Notes under the pieces: generated by a model
Database searches by the model: none
The model's input: the letters and a program-made list of their open reading frames with translations, nothing else
What the model was told of the DNA's origin: nothing
Position numbers and translations under genes: made by a program
Part shown: positions 1 to 7,962 of the stretch, in pieces
Position numbering within the stretch: the stretch's first letter is position 1
Layout: each line of letters opens with the position of its first letter
DNA from: UBA6115 sp040776985
Lineage (GTDB): Bacteria > Bacillota > Clostridia > Christensenellales > Aristaeellaceae
Reading direction: 5' to 3'
Length of the DNA stretch: 64,000 bases
Assembly: GCA_040776985.1 (NCBI GenBank)
Contig: JAXGZL010000001.1
Location: 434,001-498,000 of the forward strand

Positions 1-259
1 CGGTGACAAAGCCCAGGTAGGAGCCGCCGGTGCCCAGCATCGGCACAAAGGTCAGCACCTCGATGATGCCCACCGTCCAGTACAGGGGCGCCACGCCCAG
101 CAGCGCCTTCAGCACCGCCGTCATGGGCGGCCAGGCGTCAAAATACACGCAGATGGCCGCCGGCACCATCAGCATCAGCAGCAGGGCCAGGGCGCCCCAG
201 ACGCGGCCATGGAGATGGACGCTGTTTTCATAGGATGACAGGGTTTTCGGATTGCTCAT
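1..259 (-). CDS. Membrane protein paired with DUF5058 (partial, runs off the window start)
   Basis: The N-terminal 86 residues of a minus-strand protein, starting MSNPKTLSSYENSVHLHGRV and running off base 1. Two hydrophobic stretches are visible (about residues 21-40 and 55-85), so it is an integral membrane protein. A strong ribosome site (TAAGGAGGG) lies just ahead of the ATG at 259 and overlaps the stop codon of the upstream DUF5058 gene, so the two are almost certainly cotranscribed and translated together. I infer a two-component membrane system with DUF5058; substrate and function are unknown. Confidence 0.75.
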   Translation of the reverse strand, partial: MSNPKTLSSYENSVHLHGRVWGALALLLMLMVPAAICVYFDAWPPMTAVLKALLGVAPLYWTVGIIEVLTFVPMLGTGGSYLGFVT

Positions 260-272
260 TTTTCTTCCCTCC

Positions 273-995
273 TTATGCCATCAGCGCCGTGATGGGAATG
301 GCCAGCGCCATGGCGCCCAGCATGGAAAGGGGCATGGCATACTGCTCCAGCCAGGTCCACTTCATCCGCTTGATCAGAAGGCCGCACAGCGCCATCAGCA
401 GGGCTGACACCAGCGCCACCACAATGGGGATGAAGCCGGGCAGCCCGGTTCTGACCTTGGCGAACAGCAGGCCCACAAAGGCGCTGATCATGCCCAGAAA
501 CAGGCTGTCGGACAGGATCTGGCCCCAGCGCTTGTCCTTGCTGGACAGCCTGCTCATCCCGCCCTGGATTTTCTTCAGCCCAAACAGCACCAGGATGAGG
601 CCGGAGAGGATGCCCAGGGTCATCACCCAGGCGATGGTGGAGAAAACCTGGGCATCGGTGATGGTTTCCGTCACGGTGGCCCCCATGGTGCTGGCCGCCA
701 GGGTGGCGGCGGGCAGCTCATAAGTGACAGCCCCCAGCACGCTCAGCCGCAGCCAGGGCAGGGGCAGGCCCAGGAACTTGCTCAGGGTGATCACCCCCAC
801 CAGGATGCTCAGCGCTGGCGCCACGGAAAAAAGCGCGCTGGAAAACACCGTTTTACGAACGGTGGCGGCGCTCAGCCCCAGTTTCCTGGCCTGCCTTGCG
901 GCCTTGTACAGGAAAAAGCCGGACTGGGCAATCACAAACAGCACCACCGCCCCCGCGACCAGGTACACAAAAGGATGGTTGACAGAAAATGGCAT
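273..995 (-). CDS. DUF5058 family membrane protein
   Basis: About 240 residues with six or so hydrophobic segments and short polar loops, resembling the DUF5058 family of Bacillota and other anaerobes, whose role is not established. Of two possible starts, GTG at 1001 and ATG at 995, I choose the ATG because the purine-rich AGGGGAGG lies at ribosome-site distance from it and overlaps the GTG. The stop codon is part of the ribosome site of the next gene, making a coupled pair with the partial membrane protein at 1-259. Paired small membrane proteins often form transporters, but nothing here shows a substrate. Confidence 0.8.
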   Translation of the reverse strand: MPFSVNHPFVYLVAGAVVLFVIAQSGFFLYKAARQARKLGLSAATVRKTVFSSALFSVAPALSILVGVITLSKFLGLPLPWLRLSVLGAVTYELPAATLAASTMGATVTETITDAQVFSTIAWVMTLGILSGLILVLFGLKKIQGGMSRLSSKDKRWGQILSDSLFLGMISAFVGLLFAKVRTGLPGFIPIVVALVSALLMALCGLLIKRMKWTWLEQYAMPLSMLGAMALAIPITALMA

Positions 996-1027
996 GGGCA
1001 CCTCCCCTGATTTTCTTCTTTCGCCTC

Positions 1028-1056
1028 ATTATACATGATGGATGGACAAAATAACA
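1028..1056 (-). promoter_or_regulatory. Probable promoter of the DUF5058 operon
   Basis: A perfect -10 hexamer TATAAT reads on the minus strand at 1033-1028. The matching -35 (TGTTAT, 17 bases upstream) is weak. It sits about 33 bases ahead of the DUF5058 ATG. Confidence 0.45.
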
Positions 1057-1440
1057 CGAAAGCCGGGTACATTCCCTTGGACCCAAGCGAAACGCAAGGA
1101 GGACAGAATCATTTTTAACCTGTTTAAACGCAAAGGCCCCCGCAAAACCATGATGGAGGCGGTGGCGGAGGCAAAAAGCAACCCAGCGGTGCACATTGTG
1201 GATGTGCGCACGGCGGAGGAATTCAGAGAGGGTCATGTGCCCGGCGCCCTGAATGTGCCGGTGGACCAGATGGGCAGGATCCAGCAGCTGGTGCCGGGGA
1301 AGGAAGCCCCGGTCTACCTGTACTGCGCCTCCGGCGCCCGCAGCATGATGGCAGTGGGAATGCTCAGGCGCATGGGCTATCAGGATGTCACCAATGTGGG
1401 CGGCATCCATGCCTACACCGGCTCCCTGACCAGGGCCTAA
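1042..1440 (+). CDS. Rhodanese-like domain protein
   Basis: A single rhodanese domain (about residues 45-130 of the open frame). It contains DVRTAEEFREGHVPGALNVP and the active-site loop YCASGARS, whose cysteine would carry a persulfide. Such stand-alone domains move sulfur or reduce thiols in the cytoplasm. The only canonical start is the ATG at 1042, but it has no ribosome site. A perfect AAGGAGG at 1096-1102 instead points to translation from ATC at 1108 or ATT at 1111, which would give a 110-111 residue protein starting near IIFNLFKRKG. The gene is convergent with the YdcZ-type transporter downstream. Product call is secure; the start is not. Confidence 0.85.
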   Translation: MDKITRKPGTFPWTQAKRKEDRIIFNLFKRKGPRKTMMEAVAEAKSNPAVHIVDVRTAEEFREGHVPGALNVPVDQMGRIQQLVPGKEAPVYLYCASGARSMMAVGMLRRMGYQDVTNVGGIHAYTGSLTRA

Positions 1441-1476
1441 AGCAGGGCCCTCGTCAGGCCTCATTCCGCTTCTTTT

Positions 1477-1599
1477 CTGATGGGCAAAGCCCATCAGAGG
1501 CATTCGCTCCATGGGCCTTCCTCCCCATCAAAAGACATTGTCTTTTGATGGAAAGGAACCGTCCTGTAATGGACGCCTCCCGTGCCAAAAGGCACGGGA
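1477..1599. repeat. Series of perfect hairpins between convergent genes
   Basis: Within the 172-base gap between the rhodanese gene and the convergent transporter gene there are three strong palindromes. They are a 9-bp stem with AAA loop (1477-1497), a 12-bp stem with ATT loop (1525-1551) and a 9-bp stem with AAAA loop (1578-1599). A weak 5-bp stem lies between the last two (1560-1575). None is followed by a clear T-tract. They may act as terminators for both strands or form a structured RNA. Confidence 0.6.
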
Positions 1600-1612
1600 T
1601 CTGGGGTCCTTA

Positions 1613-2509
1613 TCAGGGCTTTTCTTTAAGGCGGCTGTCCTGCCAGAGGTTGAGGGACAGCCCCAGCAGCACAAACAGGCCCCCCACCAGAATCCGCAGG
1701 GGGAAGGACTGGCTGATGAGCATGTCCAGCAGCACCGCTGCAAAGACCTGGCCCACAAACAAGGCCATGGTCATATACAAAGAGGGAATCCTGCGCACCA
1801 CATGGTTTGACAGCAGCACAATCACCACCCCAAAGCCGCCCCCCAGAAACACGGTGGGCGGCCCTTTAAACAGGGTCGCCGTATCAATCCGGCTGCCGCT
1901 GATGAATAGCACAACTAGAGCCGCCAGCAGGCCCACCAGATAGTTGTAAAAGACCCCGGTATGGGTGGTGGTGTGCCTGGCCATCTGGCTGTTCACCAGA
2001 CGGTTCATCACCACCCCCACCCCTGCCAGGAAGGACACCAGCACCGGCACCAGCTTAAAATCCCCCAGCATGAAAGCGATGCCGCAGAGGTTCAGCAGCA
2101 TCCCCAGCAGCTTTTCCCGCCGGAAAGGGCGGCGGGGCAGGCCCATCACCCCGAAATGGTCCACCAGGAGGCTGGTGATGCTCTCCCCCAGAAGGCCCAG
2201 GGCCATCATGGCGGATACGCTGATATGGCCAAAGGCCATGTTGTTGCAGATGGTGATGGCAACACCAATGATGCCGGCGGTGAACAGCTGGGGCGGCACC
2301 CCTCTTGCCACCGGCTTTTTCCCTTTTATAAATAGCGCAAGGCTGATCACAACCAGCCCCACCAGATGGATGATCACCAGGGCGGCAAACTGCCCCACTC
2401 GGTCTGATAAACCCCCGTTGAACACCACCATCACCGAGATCATCATCCCGGCGAGCAGCGCCAGATAATAGTTCAGGGCAGCGCGTTCACCGCTTTTTGT
2501 CTCCTTCAT
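1613..2509 (-). CDS. DMT-superfamily transporter, YdcZ (DUF606) type
   Basis: A 298-residue protein with about ten transmembrane segments, arranged as two similar five-helix halves. This matches the longer, internally duplicated members of the YdcZ/DUF606 branch of the drug/metabolite transporter superfamily. The family is predicted to export or import small molecules; the substrate cannot be read from the sequence. The ATG overlaps the stop of the upstream acyl-ACP thioesterase gene by four bases (ATGA), so the two are translationally coupled. The 3' end faces the rhodanese gene across a hairpin-rich gap. Confidence 0.85.
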   Translation of the reverse strand: MKETKSGERAALNYYLALLAGMMISVMVVFNGGLSDRVGQFAALVIIHLVGLVVISLALFIKGKKPVARGVPPQLFTAGIIGVAITICNNMAFGHISVSAMMALGLLGESITSLLVDHFGVMGLPRRPFRREKLLGMLLNLCGIAFMLGDFKLVPVLVSFLAGVGVVMNRLVNSQMARHTTTHTGVFYNYLVGLLAALVVLFISGSRIDTATLFKGPPTVFLGGGFGVVIVLLSNHVVRRIPSLYMTMALFVGQVFAAVLLDMLISQSFPLRILVGGLFVLLGLSLNLWQDSRLKEKP

Positions 2510-3252
2510 GAAAGGCGCCCCAGGGTGCCGCTGGCCTCCAGCAGCGCCGCCCCTTCCCGTTCACCCTTCATGCTGAAAAGGTCCCCTTTCAGGCGAAGAC
2601 GCAGGGTGACCGGCCCGCCGGGCAAAATCTCCTGGCGATAGGCCGTCACAAAGCTTGTTATCGCCCGCTTGCCAAGCACCTCATCCCCCAGCAGGTCCTG
2701 CACCCAGTCCGCGCAGCGGGTGTTGTTCACATGGTGGTTCATGTCAAAATCCGTGTATTGCAGCTCCCGGCTCTGCACCCGCTCCTCCCCCTCGCCCAGC
2801 ATATCCACCGACTGGGGGAAGGAAGCCCAGCGGGGCAGCTCTTTCGTATCGGGCATCAGGGCGGCCACCGCCGGCACATCCACCATGCGCCGGCTTTCAA
2901 TATCCGCCAGCACCCAGCCGCCAATGCCCCGGGCCAGGGGGGTGCCGTCCTCCAGCTTGAAGTGGTGGTAGCGGGGATAGAGCCCGCGCCTGGGCGGGCC
3001 GGGATAGGTGGTCGCCACCACCATCTGCCCCACCTTTGGCATCTGGAAGATCTCCAGCTCGTTGCGGGTCAGCACCCAGACCGCGCCAAAGCGGGCCACC
3101 TGGGTGTCCCGGTCCAGGCCCAGAAGGGCGGAGTGGGTGCCCGCCATTTCCTGCATGCTCACCATGATCGCCCCGGGCTTCCAGTTAAGATACCGGTCCC
3201 CCTGCATGGGACGGAACATAAAGGTCTCGCTGAAAATCCGCAAATCAAACAC
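2506..3252 (-). CDS. Acyl-[acyl-carrier-protein] thioesterase
   Basis: A double hot-dog thioesterase of the FatA/FatB-like bacterial family, which releases free fatty acids from acyl-ACP in the cytoplasm. The first hot-dog begins at FSETFMFRPMQ. The second carries the conserved YTDFDMNHHVNNTRCADW, matching the active-site region with Asn and His of plant and bacterial acyl-ACP thioesterases. The frame is open further upstream (to 3330), but those residues look non-homologous. The GTG at 3252 gives a start five residues before the first strand; its ribosome site is poor, so the start is uncertain. It is coupled by ATGA overlap to the YdcZ-type transporter gene, suggesting linked lipid-related roles (inference). 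Confidence 0.82.
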   Translation of the reverse strand: MFDLRIFSETFMFRPMQGDRYLNWKPGAIMVSMQEMAGTHSALLGLDRDTQVARFGAVWVLTRNELEIFQMPKVGQMVVATTYPGPPRRGLYPRYHHFKLEDGTPLARGIGGWVLADIESRRMVDVPAVAALMPDTKELPRWASFPQSVDMLGEGEERVQSRELQYTDFDMNHHVNNTRCADWVQDLLGDEVLGKRAITSFVTAYRQEILPGGPVTLRLRLKGDLFSMKGEREGAALLEASGTLGRLS

Positions 3253-3379
3253 CCCCGGAAGCCATGATGCAGACATCATAGCACAGCAGAGGAAAAAGCG
3301 GGAAACGCATGGAATTTTATAGATATACAAACTGATTTGATTTCCAATAATATTTTACATTTGATTGTTTCAAGACATG

Positions 3380-3408
3380 TTGACTGCTTTGTGGCGTTCT
3401 GTTAGGAT
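3380..3408 (+). promoter_or_regulatory. Promoter of the flavin reductase gene
   Basis: TTGACT at 3380-3385 and TAGGAT at 3403-3408 are separated by 17 bases, in an AT-rich gap of about 190 bases between divergent genes. A good ribosome site (AAGGAGG) precedes the ATG at 3445. Confidence 0.55.
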
Positions 3409-3444
3409 TGACTGCGGTTCATCATATATTCATAAGGAGGTACT

Positions 3445-3849
3445 ATGAAAACTTTCCGTTCCCTGGCATCCTGGCTGCTGTGTCTGGTGCTGCTGGCGGG
3501 GCTGCTGCCTGCTGGCGCTGCGGGGGCCTACACCCCCGGCACCTACAGCAAGACCATCCCCGGGCACAACGCGCCCATGACCATCAAGGTCACCTTCTCT
3601 GAGGATAAAATCACCGACATCAACACCGAAGAAAACCTGGAGACCATCGGCGTGGGCGCCCTGGCGCTTAAAGAGCTGTCTGAGGAAATCCTCGCCTCCC
3701 AGTCCCTTGGGGTGGACGCCATCGCCGGCGCCACGGTCACCAGCCTCACCTTCCTGGCCGCCGTCAAGGACTGCGTCAAGCAGGCGGGCGGGCGGGGATG
3801 TGGATGCCCTTGGCAAGGTGGAAGTGAAAAAGGCAGAAGTTCTTCCTGA
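3445..3849 (+). CDS. Exported fumarate-reductase-like flavoprotein, N-terminal FMN-binding part (frameshifted)
   Basis: Begins with a signal peptide (about residues 1-27: basic start, long leucine-rich core, GAAGA) followed by an FMN-binding domain. That domain includes DAIAGATVTS, close to the flavinylation motif in which FMN is attached covalently to Thr by ApbE. The usual first Ser/Thr of the motif is Ala here. After KQAGG at about residue 114 the frame is lost in a GGCG tandem repeat and only 20 unrelated residues follow before the stop. The FAD domain continues in another frame (3797-5236). With one repeat unit fewer the two parts would join as a normal exported FMN-FAD reductase. Confidence 0.8.
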   Translation: MKTFRSLASWLLCLVLLAGLLPAGAAGAYTPGTYSKTIPGHNAPMTIKVTFSEDKITDINTEENLETIGVGALALKELSEEILASQSLGVDAIAGATVTSLTFLAAVKDCVKQAGGRGCGCPWQGGSEKGRSSS

Positions 3850-5236
3850 ATACAGCGCTGATGTGGTGGTGGTGGGCGCCGGCGGCGCCGGCCTGGCCGC
3901 TGCCATCTCCGCCGCCCAGCAGGGCGCCAGCGTGGTGGTGGTGGAAAAACTGGGCATCGTGGGCGGCTCCACCAACGTGTCCGAGGGCGCCCTCAACGCT
4001 GTTGACGAAAAGCGGCAGAGCGCCCAGGGCATTGAGGACTCGGTTGAAAAGTTCTACCAGCAGACCATGGAGGGCGGCCACAACGCCGGCACGCCGGAGC
4101 TGGTCAAATACATGACGGAAAACGCCATGGGCGCTGTGGAATGGATGGAATCCCTGGGCGTCAGCTTCAAGGACGAGGTGGGCACCGCCACCGGCGCCCT
4201 CTGGCAGCGCAGCCACTATCCCTCCACCCCCTCCGGCAACTCCTACATCCGCGTGTTCATGGACCGCATCCGGGAAATGGACAAGGTCACCCTGCTGATG
4301 AATACCCCCGCCAAATCCCTGGTCAGGAATGATGACGGCCGGGTTTCCGCCGTGATCTGCGAAAACGGCGGCAAAGAAGTGAAAGTCAGCGCCAGCAAGG
4401 GCGTCATCATCGCCACCGGCGGCTTTGGCGCCAATGTTGAACTGCGCAACGAAGTGAACACCGGCGTGTGGGCCGAGGTGAAGCTGGATGACTCCATCGG
4501 CTGCACCAACATGAACGCCTCCGCCCAGGGCGACGGCATTGTGATGGCGGAAGCCGTCGGCGCCGCCGTCACCGGGATGCCTGACATCCAGATCCATCCC
4601 TGCGGCCATCCCAAGACCGGCCTGATGGTGGACATCCGCACCTCTGGCCGCAACCGCATCTTCGTCAACCAGTCCGGCGCCCGCTTTGTCAACGAAGGCG
4701 CTGCCCGGGACGCCCTGTGCAAGGCCATCTTCGCCCAGCCGGATTCCACCTACTGGATCGTGGTCAACCACCTGCGCTATCCCTCCCGTGACTTTGTGGA
4801 CCGCAACGGTGCCACCATCGCCAACATGGTGGCCCAGGGCAACGTGATTGAGGCGGACAGCCTGGAAAAACTGGCGGAGCTGACCGGCATGGACGCCAAG
4901 GCGCTGCAGGCCTCCATTGACCAGTACAACAGCGTGGTGCGCAAAGAGATGGAGAAGGACGAGTTCGGCTTTGAAGCCAACAACAAGGACGACAAGGAAA
5001 TGACCGAAGGCCCCTGGTATGCCTGCCGGAAGGTGCCCTCTGTCCATCACACCATGGGCGGCCTGAAAATCAACGTGGACACCCAGGTGCTGGACAAGGA
5101 TGACCAGGTGATACCCGGTCTCTTCGCCGCGGGCGAGGTCACCGGCGGCATCCACGGCACCAACCGCCTGGGCGGCAACGCCATTGCGGACTGCATGGTC
5201 TTTGGCCACAAGGCCGGCCTGGAAGCTGCCAAATAA
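3707..5236 (+). CDS. Fumarate-reductase-like flavoprotein, FAD-binding part (frameshifted C-terminal portion)
   Basis: The frame is open from 3707, but homology starts only at the frameshift near 3797. It contains the FAD dinucleotide fold DVVVVGAGGAGLAAAISAAQQGASV. It then has the capping domain with RFVNEGAARD (catalytic arginine region), SVHHTMGG and the C-terminal FAD contact FAAGEVTGGIHGTNRLGGNAIADCMVFG. This is the FAD_binding_2 family of fumarate, urocanate and related reductases. Joined to the N-terminal FMN domain it would be an extracellular flavin reductase using an organic electron acceptor; the true acceptor cannot be deduced. No good independent ribosome site is seen for this half, so as written the enzyme is probably off unless the repeat changes. 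A strong terminator follows. Confidence 0.8.
   Translation: MGWTPSPAPRSPASPSWPPSRTASSRRAGGDVDALGKVEVKKAEVLPEYSADVVVVGAGGAGLAAAISAAQQGASVVVVEKLGIVGGSTNVSEGALNAVDEKRQSAQGIEDSVEKFYQQTMEGGHNAGTPELVKYMTENAMGAVEWMESLGVSFKDEVGTATGALWQRSHYPSTPSGNSYIRVFMDRIREMDKVTLLMNTPAKSLVRNDDGRVSAVICENGGKEVKVSASKGVIIATGGFGANVELRNEVNTGVWAEVKLDDSIGCTNMNASAQGDGIVMAEAVGAAVTGMPDIQIHPCGHPKTGLMVDIRTSGRNRIFVNQSGARFVNEGAARDALCKAIFAQPDSTYWIVVNHLRYPSRDFVDRNGATIANMVAQGNVIEADSLEKLAELTGMDAKALQASIDQYNSVVRKEMEKDEFGFEANNKDDKEMTEGPWYACRKVPSVHHTMGGLKINVDTQVLDKDDQVIPGLFAAGEVTGGIHGTNRLGGNAIADCMVFGHKAGLEAAK
3783..3797. repeat. Tetranucleotide tandem repeat (GGCG)3 causing the frame change
   Basis: Three GGCG units plus GGG at 3783-3797 sit exactly where the FMN-binding and FAD-binding halves of one flavoprotein fall out of frame. 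Removing one four-base unit restores a continuous protein (KQAGG then DVDALG). Such repeats can change length by slipped-strand mispairing; a sequencing or assembly error is the alternative. Confidence 0.7.
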
Positions 5237-5259
5237 GCCCGAATATTCCCATAAAAACC

Positions 5260-5296
5260 GAGGGCTGCCGTTTTTACACGGCAGCCCTCATTTTTT
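5260..5296. terminator. Bidirectional intrinsic terminator
   Basis: A perfect 12-bp stem (5260-5271 with 5278-5289), a six-base loop and six Ts on the plus strand. The minus strand also has a T-run after the stem. It serves the flavoprotein gene and the converging ABC operon. Confidence 0.9.
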
Positions 5297-5305
5297 ATTC
5301 CCCGA

Positions 5306-6502
5306 TTATTTCAGTTTTTCTCGCAGAACGCCTATGGGCTTGAGCATCAGGACAAAGAATGCCGTGCAGAACAGGGTCATGAGGCCGCCCAGGAACTGCA
5401 GTCGCAGCACCTCCGGCGTGCGCAGGGCCACCAGGGGGGTGGCCTGGGCGCGCAGGGCCCAGAAGGTTTTGATGATCTCCCGGGGCTCCACCAGGATGGC
5501 GGGCACCCATTCGGGGAACACATACACCGGGGCGATCATCTCCTGCAGGATCAGGAAAATGGCGCCCAGGTTCAGGGCCACCAGCAGGATGGACAGCAGC
5601 GTCTTTCCGACAAACTCCGGCAGCAGCCTGGCGGCATAGTGGCTTTCCAGGCGCCTGCGGCTGTTTGCCATCATCTGCCTGATGCCCCTGACGGAGAGCC
5701 GGAGCGCCAGGGACATCCCCATCAGGCCCAATACACACAACAATATGCGCAGGGGCAGCCTGGCCCGGTAGATTTCCTTGGGCAGGCTGTAAAAGCTGCC
5801 CCCCGCTTCCCACTGATTGAGGCCCTGGCTCAAGGCGGCATAGGCGCCGGAACCTGGCCTGGGCAGGATGTTGACGGCAGTAAACCGGGTCTGGACGCCG
5901 TATTGGATCAGGGCGCGCAAGGGCACCTCCGCCTGCTGCTCCTCCCGGTCGCCGCCGTGGCGGGGCTTTCTGACCACGCCCACCACGGTGAAGTCATGCC
6001 CGCCGATGGTCAGCTTCCGCCCCACCGGATCCCCCACCCGGTAAAGGGCAATGGCCAGCTGCTCGTTGATCACGGCCACCGGCGCCCCCTGCTCCAGCTC
6101 CTCCAGATACAGGTGCCGCCCGGCGGTGAGGGGGGCCTTCAAATGCTGGGGGCTGCCCCACTGGGCGCGGACCAGGCCCGTGGCGCTGCCGTTCTGGCCA
6201 TCCCCCAGAGCGGCCTTCGGCAGGTAGGCGGTCAGGCCATAGGCCAGGACAGCGCCGGCCAGGTCGTCCATCTTCTTTTCCAGGGATTTGAGGCGCTTCT
6301 CCATTTCAGTGGGCTTCTTTTCCCTGGGCGCCGTCTCCTCCGCCTCCTCTTCCGCCTGCCGGGGCGCCTGCTGCTCCCTGGGCGGCTCCTGGGGGGAGGG
6401 CAGGCTGTACAGATAGACCCCCGCTGCCTCCCCCGCGCGGAAGAACAGCAACGCGATGCCTGCCGCCAGCAGCAGAAGGGCAAGCCCCCGCTTAATCCAC
6501 AT
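5306..6502 (-). CDS. MacB/FtsX-like ABC transporter permease
   Basis: A 398-residue protein with the four-helix layout of MacB/FtsX permeases. There is one N-terminal helix (about 5-22), a large extracellular domain, then three helices near 255-275, 305-330 and 365-390. The extracellular part has the MacB core signature AVINEQLAIALYRVGDPVGRKLTIGG followed by FTVVGVV. An acidic, charged stretch with coiled-coil character (about 40-80) follows the first helix. It overlaps the HlyD-like adaptor gene by 11 bases, forming the pair expected of a mechanotransmission exporter. The matching MacB-type ATPase is not in the operon. It is the last gene before the terminator at 5260-5296. Confidence 0.8.
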   Translation of the reverse strand: MWIKRGLALLLLAAGIALLFFRAGEAAGVYLYSLPSPQEPPREQQAPRQAEEEAEETAPREKKPTEMEKRLKSLEKKMDDLAGAVLAYGLTAYLPKAALGDGQNGSATGLVRAQWGSPQHLKAPLTAGRHLYLEELEQGAPVAVINEQLAIALYRVGDPVGRKLTIGGHDFTVVGVVRKPRHGGDREEQQAEVPLRALIQYGVQTRFTAVNILPRPGSGAYAALSQGLNQWEAGGSFYSLPKEIYRARLPLRILLCVLGLMGMSLALRLSVRGIRQMMANSRRRLESHYAARLLPEFVGKTLLSILLVALNLGAIFLILQEMIAPVYVFPEWVPAILVEPREIIKTFWALRAQATPLVALRTPEVLRLQFLGGLMTLFCTAFFVLMLKPIGVLREKLK

Positions 6503-7952
6503 ATTCCATCACCGCCTGGCCGTCAGACAGGGTTCTGTCCTCCCGGTCGGCGATCTCCACATAGGAGAGGTCATCCTCCAGCGCCGCCAGCTTGGAAGAG
6601 GTTTCAATCACCGTCACATCCTGCTTTTTAACGGTGTAGGTGGTGTTTGACAGCATGCCGCCAAAGCCCTGCTGGACGGTGAAGACATAGTACTTGCTCT
6701 CGCCCCCGCTTCTAAGCGCGCTGGCGGGAATCAGGGTGGTGGTGCGCTGGGCCTTGTAGAGGATGTTCAGGTCCTGGGGCTGGGCCATCAGCTTGGAAAG
6801 CCCGCCCAGGGCGGTGATGGTCTCCTGGTCCAGGGAGATGATGGCATACTTCTTGCTGTCCGCGCTCACCTGGATGTCTGTGATGGTCAGCTCCTTGTTC
6901 TGCCCTTCCAGGGTGGCTTTCATGCCCTTGGCGATGGGTTTTTTGATGTCCGTGATCTCACAGCGAAACACCGGCGTCTCCCCGGGCAGGCTCAGGGTAT
7001 AGGCGGGCTTGGCGCCTTCGTATTTGTCCCCCATCTTCAGTTCCATCGCCATCAGCCAGCCCTCCCGTGTGGCCTTGGTGGAAAGCAGACCCAGCTTCTT
7101 CCCCTCCAGGGTCAGCATCTTTTTGGACAGCCTGGCGATTTCCTCCCGCATCCCGTCCGTTTTCTTGATGTAGTCATAGATGCCGTCCCCGGTGCGCTTC
7201 ACAGGCCCGGTGCCCCGGTAAATGCTGTGCAGGGTGGTGGTGGCCGCGTCCATTTTCCTGCGCGCCTCATACAGCGCCTGCTTCTCCTTTTCAAAGCTGT
7301 CCTTCAGGGCGTCACCGCTGGCAGAAGGCGCGGGCGTGGCCCCCGGTTCAGCGGCGGGCTGCTCTGCCGCTTCCTTTTCCGCCGCCTCCTGGGCCCTGAG
7401 GTTCAGCGCCAGCGCGTCCGTGTTGTCCACCCAGGACTGGATATCCGCCGGCAGGGCGACGTCCGCCGCCTTGGCGGCCGCCTGCACCTTGAACAGCCGG
7501 TCAAAGTAAACATCGGTGGTTTTCAGCACCTGGTTGTAGTAGGCGTTGTGCTCGCTGCTCTGGGGCAGGCGGATGTGGCCGGCCACCTCCGCCGCCAGCT
7601 CCCGCACCTTCTTGTCATACTCATCCTTGATCTTTTGCAGCTCTTCCTCATAGCCCACCACCTGGGCGGTAAACAGCGTGTCCCCAGGCTTGATCAGGTA
7701 GCCGGGCTTTGCCATCACCTTGGTGACGGTGATGGGAAGCGTCCTGGCGTCCTCCAGCGTAAAAGGCTCCCCTTCTGAAAAGAGGATTTCCCCCTTCACC
7801 GGGATCTTGTCCTCCAGTTTTCCCCGGGTGGTGGAGATCTTCTGGATTTTTGCCGTGGTGATGGTCTGTAGCGTCCGGGCAAAAAACAGGCAGAGCAGCA
7901 GCACGCTGGCCAGGATCACAAGGGCTCTGAGCGCCTTCTTCTTGGTGGTCAT
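6492..7952 (-). CDS. HlyD-like membrane-fusion / efflux adaptor protein
   Basis: 486 residues: a cytoplasmic tip, one transmembrane helix (about 7-27), a beta-barrel/lipoyl-like segment with GEILFSEGEPF and KPGYLIKPGDTLFTAQVV, then a long helical region. That region is interrupted by an Ala/Pro/Glu linker (near 195-215), and the C-terminal beta domains contain TTTLIPASALRSGGE. This order is typical of adaptors working with MacB-type permeases, including monoderm forms. Such adaptors link an inner-membrane pump to the outside. It lies 10 bases after the sugar permease gene and overlaps the MacB-like permease gene, so all five genes of the operon are coupled. Confidence 0.78.
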   Translation of the reverse strand: MTTKKKALRALVILASVLLLCLFFARTLQTITTAKIQKISTTRGKLEDKIPVKGEILFSEGEPFTLEDARTLPITVTKVMAKPGYLIKPGDTLFTAQVVGYEEELQKIKDEYDKKVRELAAEVAGHIRLPQSSEHNAYYNQVLKTTDVYFDRLFKVQAAAKAADVALPADIQSWVDNTDALALNLRAQEAAEKEAAEQPAAEPGATPAPSASGDALKDSFEKEKQALYEARRKMDAATTTLHSIYRGTGPVKRTGDGIYDYIKKTDGMREEIARLSKKMLTLEGKKLGLLSTKATREGWLMAMELKMGDKYEGAKPAYTLSLPGETPVFRCEITDIKKPIAKGMKATLEGQNKELTITDIQVSADSKKYAIISLDQETITALGGLSKLMAQPQDLNILYKAQRTTTLIPASALRSGGESKYYVFTVQQGFGGMLSNTTYTVKKQDVTVIETSSKLAALEDDLSYVEIADREDRTLSDGQAVMEYVD

Positions 7953-7962
7953 ACAAATCCTC

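Noticed and set aside
3783..3797. Programmed ribosomal frameshifting in the flavoprotein
   Set aside because: No slippery heptamer, internal ribosome-site stimulator or downstream pseudoknot was seen; a four-base repeat change explains the shift better.
3776..5209. A 477-residue open frame antisense to the flavoprotein
   Set aside because: It is His/Val/Gly-rich without family resemblance, the usual reverse-strand shadow of a GC-rich gene; the same applies to long antisense frames over nrdD (19953-21311), rtcB (41200-42768) and the rhamnose transporter genes.
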